Part shown: piece after piece, positions 42,255-49,388 of the stretch | How the letters are laid out: every line of letters starts with the position of its first letter | Numbering within the stretch: the stretch's first letter is position 1 | Position numbers and translations under genes: made by a program | The notes under the pieces: generated by a model | What the model saw: only the letters and a program-made list of their open reading frames with translations | Databases searched by the model: none | Told to the model about the DNA's origin: nothing | Source: SIG480 sp045649265 | Lineage (GTDB): Bacteria > Bacillota > Clostridia > Oscillospirales > JAAYXM01 | Length of the DNA: 49,762 bases | Reading direction: 5' to 3' | NCBI GenBank assembly: GCA_045649265.1 | Contig: JAZRPO010000075.1 | Location: 1-49,762, forward strand

Positions 42255-43051
42255 TACTTGCCGCCTCCTTCCCTACGAGGAGCACTTCCGCGCTCTGACG
42301 GAGCACGACCTTCTCTGCGCTGGCCGTTTGCCGGACGGCGGTCGCCATTGCGACGCTCGCGGCGTTCACGGCGCTCTTCTTGCGGCTTCGGAATCTCGAT
42401 TGTTCTCGGTCCGCGCTCACCTGTGCGGAGAATTTCGCCCTTATATACCCATACCTTTACGCCGATACGACCGTATGTTGTCTTTGCTTCCGCAAAGCCA
42501 TAGTCAATGTCTGCGCGAAGTGTCTGAAGCGGAATCATACCCTCATGATAATGTTCTGTTCTTGCGATTTCAGCTCCGCCCAAGCGGCCTGAAACTGCAA
42601 TCTTTATACCCTTTGCACCCATGCGCATTGCGCGGCCCATTGACTGCTTCATCGCACGGCGGAAAGAGATTCTCTTCTCAAGCTGCTCTGCAATGTTCTC
42701 AGCTACGAGCTGTGCATTGACATCAGGGTTCTTTATCTCAATAATATTGAGTGCTACCGGCTTTCCGATCAACTGCTCAACTGAGAGACGAAGCTTCTCA
42801 ATTTCAGAACCACCGCGACCGATTACGATGCCGGGGCTCTTGCAGTGAATCATGATTCTGACCTTCTTGCTGTCACGCTCAATCTCTATGCAGGGAACTC
42901 CTGCTTTGTAGAGTAAATTTTTGAGATATTCACGAATCTTGTAGTCTTCCACGATGAGATCGCCGACTTTTTCGTCGCGAGCATACCAACGGGAATCCCA
43001 GTTCTTTATAACGCCCACACGAAGACCGTGGGGATTTACTTTCTGTCCCAT
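42254..43051 (-). CDS. rpsC: 30S ribosomal protein S3 with a long basic C-terminal tail
   Basis: A 265-residue protein. The KH domain shows SPGIVIGRGGSEIEKLRLSV and the C-terminal domain GRMRMGAKGIK-like RAMRMGAKGIKIAVSGRLGG. After PKPQEERRERRERR the last 40 or so residues form a low-complexity Arg/Gly/Glu-rich tail, longer than in E. coli S3. Such tails vary among Clostridia and may contact rRNA or mRNA near the entry tunnel. Confidence 0.96.
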   Translation of the reverse strand: MGQKVNPHGLRVGVIKNWDSRWYARDEKVGDLIVEDYKIREYLKNLLYKAGVPCIEIERDSKKVRIMIHCKSPGIVIGRGGSEIEKLRLSVEQLIGKPVALNIIEIKNPDVNAQLVAENIAEQLEKRISFRRAMKQSMGRAMRMGAKGIKIAVSGRLGGAEIARTEHYHEGMIPLQTLRADIDYGFAEAKTTYGRIGVKVWVYKGEILRTGERGPRTIEIPKPQEERRERRERRNGDRRPANGQRREGRAPSERGSAPRREGGGK

Positions 43052-43067
43052 AAACTTACCTCCTGAC

Positions 43068-43403
43068 CTAATCCTTCTCAGCCACAGCTAATGTAATGTG
43101 AGAGGTTCTCTTGTTAATTCTGAAAGCTCTGCCCTGCGCACGCGGCATAATTCTCTTAAGAATCGGGCCGGGACATGCAAAGATTTTTGAAACGTAGAGA
43201 TTCTCAACGTTCATGCTGTGATTGGCTTCCGCATTGGAAACTGCGCTCTTAAGGAGCTTCAAGATCGGCTCGGAAGCGGCTTTGGGCGTATGTGCCAAAA
43301 TCGCGTTGGCTTCCGCTATGCTCTTTCCTCGGATAAGATCAGCAACTATCTTGACCTTTCTCGGGGAAATGCGGACATAGCGTAAAATTGCTGTTGCTTC
43401 CAT
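43068..43403 (-). CDS. rplV: 50S ribosomal protein L22
   Basis: A 111-residue tunnel protein: AILRYVRISPRKVKIVADLI and GRAFRINKRTSHITLAVAEK. The ATG at 43403 is 8 nt after AGGAGG; an in-frame GTG one codon upstream is only 5 nt away. The extended loop (residues 80-95) lines the exit tunnel and macrolide pocket. Confidence 0.97.
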   Translation of the reverse strand: MEATAILRYVRISPRKVKIVADLIRGKSIAEANAILAHTPKAASEPILKLLKSAVSNAEANHSMNVENLYVSKIFACPGPILKRIMPRAQGRAFRINKRTSHITLAVAEKD

Positions 43404-43420
43404 CACTGATTCCTCCTGTC

Positions 43421-43699
43421 TTACTTCGTGTTCGAGGTCTTGCTGCCGGAGTGACCCTTGAACGTTCTAGTCGGAGCAAATTCTCCGAGCTTATGACCGA
43501 CCATATCCTCCGTGACATAGACCGGAACATGCTTTCTGCCATCATGTACGGCAAATGTATGACCGACAAACTGCGGGAAGATTGTTGACGCTCTTGACCA
43601 TGTCTTAAGAACGTTCTTCTCGCCCTTCTCGTTCATTTCAAGTACCCTCTTCATCAATTCGGGGGCAACGAAGGGGCCTTTTTTTGTACTTCTGCTCAT
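43421..43699 (-). CDS. rpsS: 30S ribosomal protein S19
   Basis: A 92-residue head protein: MSRSTKKGPFVAPELMKRVL and HKLGEFAPTRTFKGHSGSKT. It contacts S13 and the A-site finger. Confidence 0.97.
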   Translation of the reverse strand: MSRSTKKGPFVAPELMKRVLEMNEKGEKNVLKTWSRASTIFPQFVGHTFAVHDGRKHVPVYVTEDMVGHKLGEFAPTRTFKGHSGSKTSNTK

Positions 43700-43712
43700 T
43701 TATTTAGCCTCC

Positions 43713-44546
43713 TTACTTTGCGTCGCGACGCTTTACGATGAACTTATTGGACAAGTTCTTCTTCTTTCGGGTCTTATAACCGAGAGTCGGCTTACCCCAC
43801 GGGGTAACAGGACCCGGACGTCCGATCGGGCTCTTGCCTTCACCACCACCGTGCGGGTGGTCACAAGGGTTCATAACAGAACCGCGTACTGTCGGGCGGA
43901 TACCCATATGACGCTTACGACCTGCCTTACCGATATGAACATTTTCATGATCAAGATTTGATACCTGACCGATTGTAGCCATACAGTTGAGACGGAACTT
44001 GCGAAGCTCTCCTGACGGAAGTCTTACGAGGGCCATTCCATCTTCCTTTGCCATGAGCTGTGCTGCGTTGCCTGCGCCACGAACGAACTGTGCGCCACGC
44101 CCCGGATTAAGCTCGATGTTGTGGATGACTGTACCTACCGGAATGTTGATTATCGGAAGTGCGTTACCCGGCTTAATATCAGCCTCTGCACTTGAAATAA
44201 TCGTATCACCGACCTTTAAGTCATGCGGCGCGATGATGTAGCGCTTCTCTCCATCCTCATAACGAACGAGGGCGATGAATGCGCCACGGTTCGGGTCATA
44301 CTCAAGAGTAAGAACCTCTGCTGGAATATCCATCTTATCACGCTTGAAGTCTATAATTCTGTACTTGCGCTTGGCGCCGCCGCCGCGATGACGAACGGTG
44401 ATTCTGCCGTAGCTATTACGACCGGAGTTCTTGCTGAGATTTTCGAGCAAGCTCTTTTCCGGCTTAACGTTACTTAAAACCTGATAGTCAGTAACGGTCA
44501 TATTACGTCTTGACGGAGTCGTCGGTTTAAACGTTTTTATAGCCAT
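43713..44546 (-). CDS. rplB: 50S ribosomal protein L2
   Basis: A 277-residue protein close to the peptidyl transferase centre. GRNSYGRITVRHRGGGAKRK and the C-terminal VMNPCDHPHGGGEGKSPIGR, with the functionally important His in HPHGGGEG, are intact. Confidence 0.98.
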   Translation of the reverse strand: MAIKTFKPTTPSRRNMTVTDYQVLSNVKPEKSLLENLSKNSGRNSYGRITVRHRGGGAKRKYRIIDFKRDKMDIPAEVLTLEYDPNRGAFIALVRYEDGEKRYIIAPHDLKVGDTIISSAEADIKPGNALPIINIPVGTVIHNIELNPGRGAQFVRGAGNAAQLMAKEDGMALVRLPSGELRKFRLNCMATIGQVSNLDHENVHIGKAGRKRHMGIRPTVRGSVMNPCDHPHGGGEGKSPIGRPGPVTPWGKPTLGYKTRKKKNLSNKFIVKRRDAK

Positions 44547-44600
44547 TATACTTTTCCTCCTTTAAATGGTGTTGGGTGTCAATCTGCATTCAGGCAGCTT

Positions 44601-44894
44601 TTACACCATTCCCTCAAAGAACTCAATCGTCTTGCTGTCAGCTTTGAGCGTAACGATTGCTTTCTTGTAATCGGGGCGGAAGCCGACATGTGCTCCCATT
44701 CTCTTTTCCTTACCGAGAACATTGATTGTATTAACCTTTGCAACGGAAACATTGAATATTTCTTCGATTGCACGGCGGATTTCAATCTTGTTCGCAGCAT
44801 TGTCAACCTCAAAGACGTAAACCTTATCGGCGACGCGTTCCATCGACTGCTCAGTGATTATCGGACGCTTTATGATATCATAAGGTGATTTCAT
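44601..44894 (-). CDS. rplW: 50S ribosomal protein L23
   Basis: A 97-residue exit-tunnel protein that docks trigger factor and SRP: IIKRPIITEQSMERVADKVY and NKIEIRRAIEEIFNVSVAKV. Its ATG overlaps the rplD stop by 1 nt (TAATG). Confidence 0.97.
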   Translation of the reverse strand: MKSPYDIIKRPIITEQSMERVADKVYVFEVDNAANKIEIRRAIEEIFNVSVAKVNTINVLGKEKRMGAHVGFRPDYKKAIVTLKADSKTIEFFEGMV

Positions 44895-45514
44895 TATGCG
44901 AACACCTCCTGAATCTTTTCTACTGCTGACTTGTCAACAATGAACTTGTCATGGTTGAGAATGTCATATACATTGATGATTGTAGCTGTTGTTGTCTTAA
45001 CTCCCGGAATGTTGCGAGCGCTCTTAACAACGTTCTCACAAACCTCAGGTGTAACAACAAGAGCCTTCTTAGCCTCAAGTGCATTAAGGAATGCAACCAT
45101 CGACTTTGTCTTAACCTCTGAAAGGTTAAGGTTATCAATAACTAAAATTTCGCCTGCTGCCGCTTTTGCGGAAAGCGCGCTCTTAAGAGCAAGACGGCGA
45201 TATTTCTTATTGAGACGGTAGGAATAATCACGCGGCTTCGGGCCGAGTGCAATTCCGCCGTGTGTCCACTGCGGAGAACGGATGGAGCCCTGACGAGCGC
45301 GACCTGTTCCCTTCTGGCGCCACGGCTTCTTGCCGCCACCACGAACCTCAGCACGAGTAAGAGTACTCTGCGTGCCCTGTCTGCAGTTGGCGAGGTGGTT
45401 CTTGACCGCCTCAAACATAGCAACCTTATCAGGCTCTATGCCGAACACAGCATCGGAAAGCTCAAACTCTCCTATCGCCTTACCGGTCATATCATAAACT
45501 GTTGCCTTAGGCAT
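44894..45514 (-). CDS. rplD: 50S ribosomal protein L4
   Basis: A 206-residue protein whose extended loop carries VRGGGKKPWRQKGTGRARQG and PQWTHGGIALGPKPRDYSYR. In E. coli L4 also binds the S10-operon leader and shuts its own operon down; that makes it the first candidate effector for the structured leader found here ahead of rpsJ. Confidence 0.97.
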   Translation of the reverse strand: MPKATVYDMTGKAIGEFELSDAVFGIEPDKVAMFEAVKNHLANCRQGTQSTLTRAEVRGGGKKPWRQKGTGRARQGSIRSPQWTHGGIALGPKPRDYSYRLNKKYRRLALKSALSAKAAAGEILVIDNLNLSEVKTKSMVAFLNALEAKKALVVTPEVCENVVKSARNIPGVKTTTATIINVYDILNHDKFIVDKSAVEKIQEVFA

Positions 45515-45534
45515 AGCTTTCTAACTCCTTTCGC

Positions 45535-46167
45535 TTAGACGTTCTTGACAGCGTCGCGAATAAACACAAATCCACCACGAGGACCGGGGATTGCGCCGCG
45601 GACTGCAATCATATTTGTTTCGGCATCAACCTTGACAATGTCGAGGTTCTGAACCGTTACCTGCTCAGCGCCCATGCGCCCCGGGAGCTTTGTTCCCGGC
45701 ATAACCCTTGACGGGTCAGTGTTTGCACCCATGGAACCTGCGCTGCGGTGAACAGGACCAACACCGTGTGTATGGTTCTGCATGTGCTGGCCAAAACGCT
45801 TGACCGTACCAGCTGTGCCCTTACCTTTGCTTACGCCTGTGACGTCAACAACATCACCTTCAGCGAAAACATCAGCGCGGATAACGTCGCCTACGTTGAG
45901 CTCTGTGCCTTCAAGCTTGAACTCTTTGAGTACTCGCTTTGCGGAAACGCCTGCCTTTTTGAGATGGCCTGCTTCCGGCTTTGTGAGTTTCTTCTCAGCA
46001 ATGTCATCATACCCAAGCTGAACAGCTTCATAACCGTCTTTTTCAACAGTCTTCTTCTGAACAACGGTACACGGACCTGCTTCAATGACTGTGACAGGAA
46101 TAACCCTGCCTGCATCGTCGAAAATCTGAGTCATGCCGACTTTTCTTCCGATGATTGCCTTTTGCAT
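45535..46167 (-). CDS. rplC: 50S ribosomal protein L3
   Basis: A 210-residue early-assembly protein: AIIGRKVGMTQIFDDAGRVI and GTAGTVKRFGQHMQNHTHGV. The ATG follows GGAGG by 7-8 nt, but that site can pair with an upstream segment in the unusually long 110-nt gap to rpsJ. Confidence 0.97.
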   Translation of the reverse strand: MQKAIIGRKVGMTQIFDDAGRVIPVTVIEAGPCTVVQKKTVEKDGYEAVQLGYDDIAEKKLTKPEAGHLKKAGVSAKRVLKEFKLEGTELNVGDVIRADVFAEGDVVDVTGVSKGKGTAGTVKRFGQHMQNHTHGVGPVHRSAGSMGANTDPSRVMPGTKLPGRMGAEQVTVQNLDIVKVDAETNMIAVRGAIPGPRGGFVFIRDAVKNV

Positions 46168-46278
46168 ATATTTTCCTCCTTTAAGGTTATTGGTTGGCTC
46201 ATAGCCAACTTGACCCGCCCTTTTGTTTGCAAACGCCCCTTCCGTTGCACCTTAAAGAGCTATGGTACATTTTCTGTT
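46168..46278 (-). promoter_or_regulatory. Structured rpsJ-rplC spacer able to hide the rplC ribosome binding site
   Basis: On the minus strand CTTTAAGGT (46249-46257) pairs perfectly with ACCTTAAAG (46179-46187), which runs into the Shine-Dalgarno AAAGGAGG. Between them GTTGGCT and AGCCAAC (46193-46199 with 46203-46209) form a hairpin and GTTTGCAAAC is palindromic. A closed multi-branched fold is likely. Confidence 0.5.
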
Positions 46279-46596
46279 TTACAGTTTGATTTCGATTTCA
46301 ACACCGGCCGGAAGGTCGAGTGACATAAGAGCCTTAACAGCCTCAGCAGACGGCTTTAAAATATCAATCAAACGCTTGTGTGTGCGGCGCTCGAACTGCT
46401 CACGGCTGTCCTTATATTTGTGCACCGCGCGAAGAATTGTGATAACTTCCTTAGAAGTCGGGAGCGGAATCGGACCTGAAACCTTTGCGCCGTTGCGCTT
46501 TGCGGTCTCAACGATACGCTCTGCCGCCTGGTCAATGAGCTGATGGTCATAGGCCTTAAGACGGACACGAATCATTTCCTTAGAAATAGCTGCCAT
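46279..46596 (-). CDS. rpsJ: 30S ribosomal protein S10 (NusE)
   Basis: A 105-residue protein: RVRLKAYDHQLIDQAAERIV and SGPIPLPTSKEVITILRAVH are standard. S10 also serves in antitermination complexes with NusB. The ATG at 46596 lies about 8 nt after AAGGAGG; upstream in-frame Met has no site. It is the first gene of the S10-spc-alpha super-operon, behind a leader of about 266 nt. Confidence 0.97.
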   Translation of the reverse strand: MAAISKEMIRVRLKAYDHQLIDQAAERIVETAKRNGAKVSGPIPLPTSKEVITILRAVHKYKDSREQFERRTHKRLIDILKPSAEAVKALMSLDLPAGVEIEIKL

Positions 46597-46868
46597 TGTT
46601 TTTTCCTCCTTAAAAACGCACGTAGTTTTTTCTGCGTGCGGCGGAAATCCTGCACAACTCATCCGCGTGTTTCATACGCAGACATTTTAAAAACCGGATT
46701 GGTATTTAGGGGATTCCACCAATTCCGGCAGTCGCTTTTGCGCATCAGCAAAAGCCTTTTGCACATTCTTCCCTGCCGCCCGATTGTCGGACATACTCCA
46801 CAGAAGTTACCTGCTTACGCAGCAATCTCCTGTTTCATCGCATAGTGCGCCCATACAGACGCTCTTAT
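46597..46868 (-). promoter_or_regulatory. Leader of the S10 operon with two terminator-like hairpins
   Basis: On the minus strand a first hairpin, CCGGAATTGGT with ACCAATCCGG (46694-46728), is followed by TTTTT; a second, CGCACG with CGTGCG (46617-46640), is followed by TTTTT directly before the rpsJ ribosome binding site. A longer alternative helix, CGGCAG (46773-46778) with CTGCCG (46726-46731), overlaps the first terminator stem by 3 nt, so the two are mutually exclusive. No open frame is seen in the leader. Confidence 0.6.
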
Positions 46869-46897
46869 ATTTTACAGTAAGAATCGCTCAATGTCAA
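46869..46897 (-). promoter_or_regulatory. Promoter of the S10-spc-alpha super-operon
   Basis: Minus-strand TTGACA (46892-46897), a 17-nt spacer and TAAAAT (46869-46874), 270 bp upstream of rpsJ. No other strong promoter is seen inside the super-operon. Confidence 0.8.
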
Positions 46898-46928
46898 GCA
46901 TTTTTTTGGCTTTTTTGAAAATTTTTTC

Positions 46929-46955
46929 GCCCGCCGAAAATATCTTCCGGCGGGC
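46929..46955 (-). terminator. Hairpin after obg
   Basis: GCCCGCCG (46929-46936) pairs with CGGCGGGC (46948-46955), 10 bp after the obg stop. The minus-strand 3' flank is GAAAAAATTTT, so it is not a classic T-run; it still probably ends the obg transcript. Confidence 0.6.
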
Positions 46956-46964
46956 TTTATTTCA

Positions 46965-48236
46965 CTATTTAATGTAATCAAATTCCATTGTGTAAATTAT
47001 TATCGTGTCGCCCTCTTTTGCGCCGCGCTCTTCAAGCGCATCATAGACACCGTATTTACGGAGGAGACGCTCGAAATAAATGCGCGATTCATAGTCATCG
47101 AAATTCACAGAGCCCATTGCTCTTTTTATCCAATTGCCCTCTACCATGTAAACATCGCCGTCAAGACGCGAGATTGTAAAGTCATGATTTGACATATCCT
47201 CTTCCTTACGGATGAAGGTTGGCGTATAAAGCTCTATTGGAGGAAGCTTCGAAAGAATCTCGGCAACCTTTTTCATAAGCTCTGAAATTCCGGTGTTGGT
47301 CGCTGCTGAAATCTCGAAATACTCAAAACCGAGGTTTCGGATATAGTTTTTGAACTCATCTGCCTTTCCCCTGTCATATATCAGGTCACTTTTGTTGGCC
47401 GCAACTATCTGGGGACGCCTTGCGAGAAGCGGATTATATCTTTCAAGCTCTTCGTTTATTGCTTCAAAGTCGGCAATCGGGTCTCTGCCCTCACTGCCCG
47501 AAACGTCAACCATATGAACTATAAGGCGGCATCTGTCGATATGGCGCAGGAAACGGTGGCCAAGACCAGCACCCTCGCTTGCACCCTCGATTATCCCGGG
47601 GATATCTGCCATTACATATGAAAAGCTCTCATCCACACGGACAACACCGAGATTTGGAGTAATGGTGGTAAAGTGGTAATTCGCAATTTTCGGACGCGCC
47701 GCGGAAACCATAGACAGGAGGGTTGACTTTCCGACATTGGGAAAACCTGCAAGCCCGACATCTGCAAGAAGTTTAAGTTCAAGCCGGACTTCAAGCTCTT
47801 CGCCGTCAAGGCCCGGGCGAGCAAATCTGGGAGCCTGGCGAGTCGGGGTTGCGAAATGTTGGTTACCCCAACCTCCTCTGCCTCCTTTACATATTATAAA
47901 TGGCTCGTCATCCGACATATCCTTTACGAGCGCACCGCTTTCGGCATCATAAACCAGCGTGCCCCTTGGCACGCGGACAATAATATCCTTTCCACGTTTT
48001 CCAGAGCAACGTTTGCCGCTTCCGTTAAAGCCGTTTTCTGCTTTGTATTTTGTTTTATAGCGAAACTCAACAAGCGTTGACATATTGTCGTCAACCTTCA
48101 ATACAACGTTTCCGCCATCTCCGCCGTCTCCGCCGTCAGGCCCGCCTGCCGCAATATATTTTTCTCTGTGAAAAGCAACGGCACCGTCCCCACCACGACC
48201 TGCGATAAACCTCGCATTTGCTATATCGACAAACAT
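46965..48236 (-). CDS. obg: GTPase Obg/CgtA
   Basis: A 423-residue GTPase with three domains. The N-terminal Gly-rich Obg fold (about 1-157) shows AGRGGDGAVAFHREKYIAAG; the G domain has G1 GFPNVGKSTLL, G3 DIPGI and G4 NKSD; the C-terminal OCT domain (about 345-423) carries EGNWIKRAMGSVNFDDYESR. Obg proteins help assemble 50S subunits and couple growth to stress. The neighbourhood rplU-prp-rpmA-obg is conserved in Firmicutes. Confidence 0.97.
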   Translation of the reverse strand: MFVDIANARFIAGRGGDGAVAFHREKYIAAGGPDGGDGGDGGNVVLKVDDNMSTLVEFRYKTKYKAENGFNGSGKRCSGKRGKDIIVRVPRGTLVYDAESGALVKDMSDDEPFIICKGGRGGWGNQHFATPTRQAPRFARPGLDGEELEVRLELKLLADVGLAGFPNVGKSTLLSMVSAARPKIANYHFTTITPNLGVVRVDESFSYVMADIPGIIEGASEGAGLGHRFLRHIDRCRLIVHMVDVSGSEGRDPIADFEAINEELERYNPLLARRPQIVAANKSDLIYDRGKADEFKNYIRNLGFEYFEISAATNTGISELMKKVAEILSKLPPIELYTPTFIRKEEDMSNHDFTISRLDGDVYMVEGNWIKRAMGSVNFDDYESRIYFERLLRKYGVYDALEERGAKEGDTIIIYTMEFDYIK

Positions 48237-48261
48237 CTTTCTCGCACCTCGAAATTTACAT

Positions 48262-48290
48262 ATTATATATAATGTATGTTTTTAAGTTAA
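48262..48290 (-). promoter_or_regulatory. Probable promoter of obg
   Basis: Minus-strand TTAACT (48285-48290), a 17-nt spacer and TATAAT (48262-48267), about 25 bp upstream of the obg start. It follows the rpmA terminator, so obg can be expressed alone. Confidence 0.6.
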
Positions 48291-48296
48291 ACAATA

Positions 48297-48323
48297 CGGG
48301 CAGGTCGCAAAACAACCTGCCCG
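48297..48323 (-). terminator. Terminator after rpmA
   Basis: CGGGCAGGT (48297-48305) pairs with ACCTGCCCG (48315-48323), a 9-bp GC-rich stem 14 bp after rpmA, followed on the minus strand by the T-rich TATTGTTT. Confidence 0.7.
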
Positions 48324-48337
48324 CACAAATTTGTTTC

Positions 48338-48622
48338 TTACTGAGCAACCGGGTAAATAGAGACCTTCTTGCGGTCACGGCCGAGACGCTCAAAACGAAC
48401 AACACCGTCTGCTGTTGCAAACAATGTATCATCTGAACCGCGGCTAACGTTTGTTCCCGGGTGAATCTTTGTTCCACGCTGACGGACGAGGATGTTACCC
48501 GCGAGAACGAACTGACCGTCCGCACGCTTAACGCCGAGTCGCTTTGACTCAGAGTCACGACCGTTTTTTGTGGAGCCTACGCCCTTTTTATGTGCAAAAA
48601 ACTGAATACTGATTTTAAGCAT
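48338..48622 (-). CDS. rpmA: 50S ribosomal protein L27 precursor
   Basis: A 94-residue protein whose N-terminus is MLKISIQFF before AHKKGVGSTKNGRDS. In Firmicutes this nine-residue extension is removed by Prp between Phe9 and Ala10 so that the mature N-terminus can reach the peptidyl transferase centre. Its start overlaps the end of prp by 8 nt, which pairs protease and substrate in translation. Confidence 0.97.
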   Translation of the reverse strand: MLKISIQFFAHKKGVGSTKNGRDSESKRLGVKRADGQFVLAGNILVRQRGTKIHPGTNVSRGSDDTLFATADGVVRFERLGRDRKKVSIYPVAQ

Positions 48623-48941
48623 TTGACTGCACCTCCAAAACTTTAATGTACTTAGGATACTCCTCAGAAAGAGCTCTCAAATGACGCTCAAATCCGGAAA
48701 GCACCGCTACAGCTTCATTGCTCACGGATGAAACCGCAAGAGCAACTCTTGCCAAATCAGGCTCGACCGAAACATCTGCCGAAAGCTTCAACGAATCGTT
48801 TATTATCGTTTCAGCAAAACCGACGGCACTGGATACCGCGGCGCAAACTATGTCGCTCCCGCTCTCAGCATAGCCGGAATGGCCGGATACGTCAAACCCT
48901 GTTACGATATCGCCATTTTTGATAAGCTTAACCGTGATCAT
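48615..48941 (-). CDS. prp: Ribosomal-processing cysteine protease Prp
   Basis: A 108-residue protease (YsxB family) that trims the N-terminus of L27. The catalytic pair is His21 and Cys33 in GHSGYAESGSDIVCAAVSSA. It lies between rplU (3 bp gap) and rpmA (8-nt overlap). The motif spacing equals that of S. aureus Prp. Confidence 0.95.
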   Translation of the reverse strand: MITVKLIKNGDIVTGFDVSGHSGYAESGSDIVCAAVSSAVGFAETIINDSLKLSADVSVEPDLARVALAVSSVSNEAVAVLSGFERHLRALSEEYPKYIKVLEVQSNA

Positions 48942-48944
48942 AAC

Positions 48945-49253
48945 TTAAACGCTGATCTTTTCAATAGAAAGCTTTGTATACGGCTGACGATGTCCCTGGC
49001 GACGACGGTAGTTCTTCTTCGCCTTGAACTTGAAGACAAGAATCTTCTTAGACTTGCCGTTCTTAATAAGCTTTGCAGTAACCTTTGCGCCTTCAACGTT
49101 CGGTGTGCCTACTGTAACGTTGTCGCCGTCGATTGTCATGAGAACGTTGTCAAACTCAACTGTATCGCCCTCAAAATCGAGCTTCTCAACATAGATAACA
49201 TCGCCCTCGGAAACCTTATACTGCTTGCCACCTGTGACAAAAATTGCCTGCAT
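48945..49253 (-). CDS. rplU: 50S ribosomal protein L21
   Basis: A 102-residue protein: QAIFVTGGKQYKVSEGDVIY and the basic KAKKNYRRRQGHRQPYTKLS. The ATG at 49253 follows AGAGGTG by 7-8 nt and gives the family N-terminus; an upstream in-frame Met adds a segment without a site. It opens the rplU-prp-rpmA operon behind an L21-type leader. Confidence 0.96.
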   Translation of the reverse strand: MQAIFVTGGKQYKVSEGDVIYVEKLDFEGDTVEFDNVLMTIDGDNVTVGTPNVEGAKVTAKLIKNGKSKKILVFKFKAKKNYRRRQGHRQPYTKLSIEKISV

Positions 49254-49336
49254 TTTGTTGCACCTCTCTCTCATATTTTAGAGTCTCGCTCTTGTAGGCG
49301 TGCATGCCGCAACTTCTTTTGCCCACTCAACGCGGT
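49254..49336 (-). promoter_or_regulatory. Probable L21 leader RNA
   Basis: The roughly 80-nt leader between the promoter and rplU contains GCGGCATGCACGCC and AGAGCGAGACTCT, which can form two hairpins. An L21 leader is a known RNA family ahead of rplU in Firmicutes; the segments look like its core from memory, but I could not run a covariance search. Confidence 0.6.
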
Positions 49337-49342
49337 TTTATC

Positions 49343-49371
49343 ATTTTACCACTAACAAAAGCAAATGTCAA
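49343..49371 (-). promoter_or_regulatory. Promoter of rplU-prp-rpmA
   Basis: Minus-strand TTGACA (49366-49371), a 17-nt spacer and TAAAAT (49343-49348). It has the same hexamers as the S10-operon promoter, consistent with shared growth-rate control. Confidence 0.8.
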
Positions 49372-49388
49372 CAATTTTGACAAAAATT

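Noticed and set aside
42121..42720. A 199-codon plus-strand frame opposite rplP and rpsC
   Set aside because: Antisense to two ribosomal protein genes; open only because of their codon bias.
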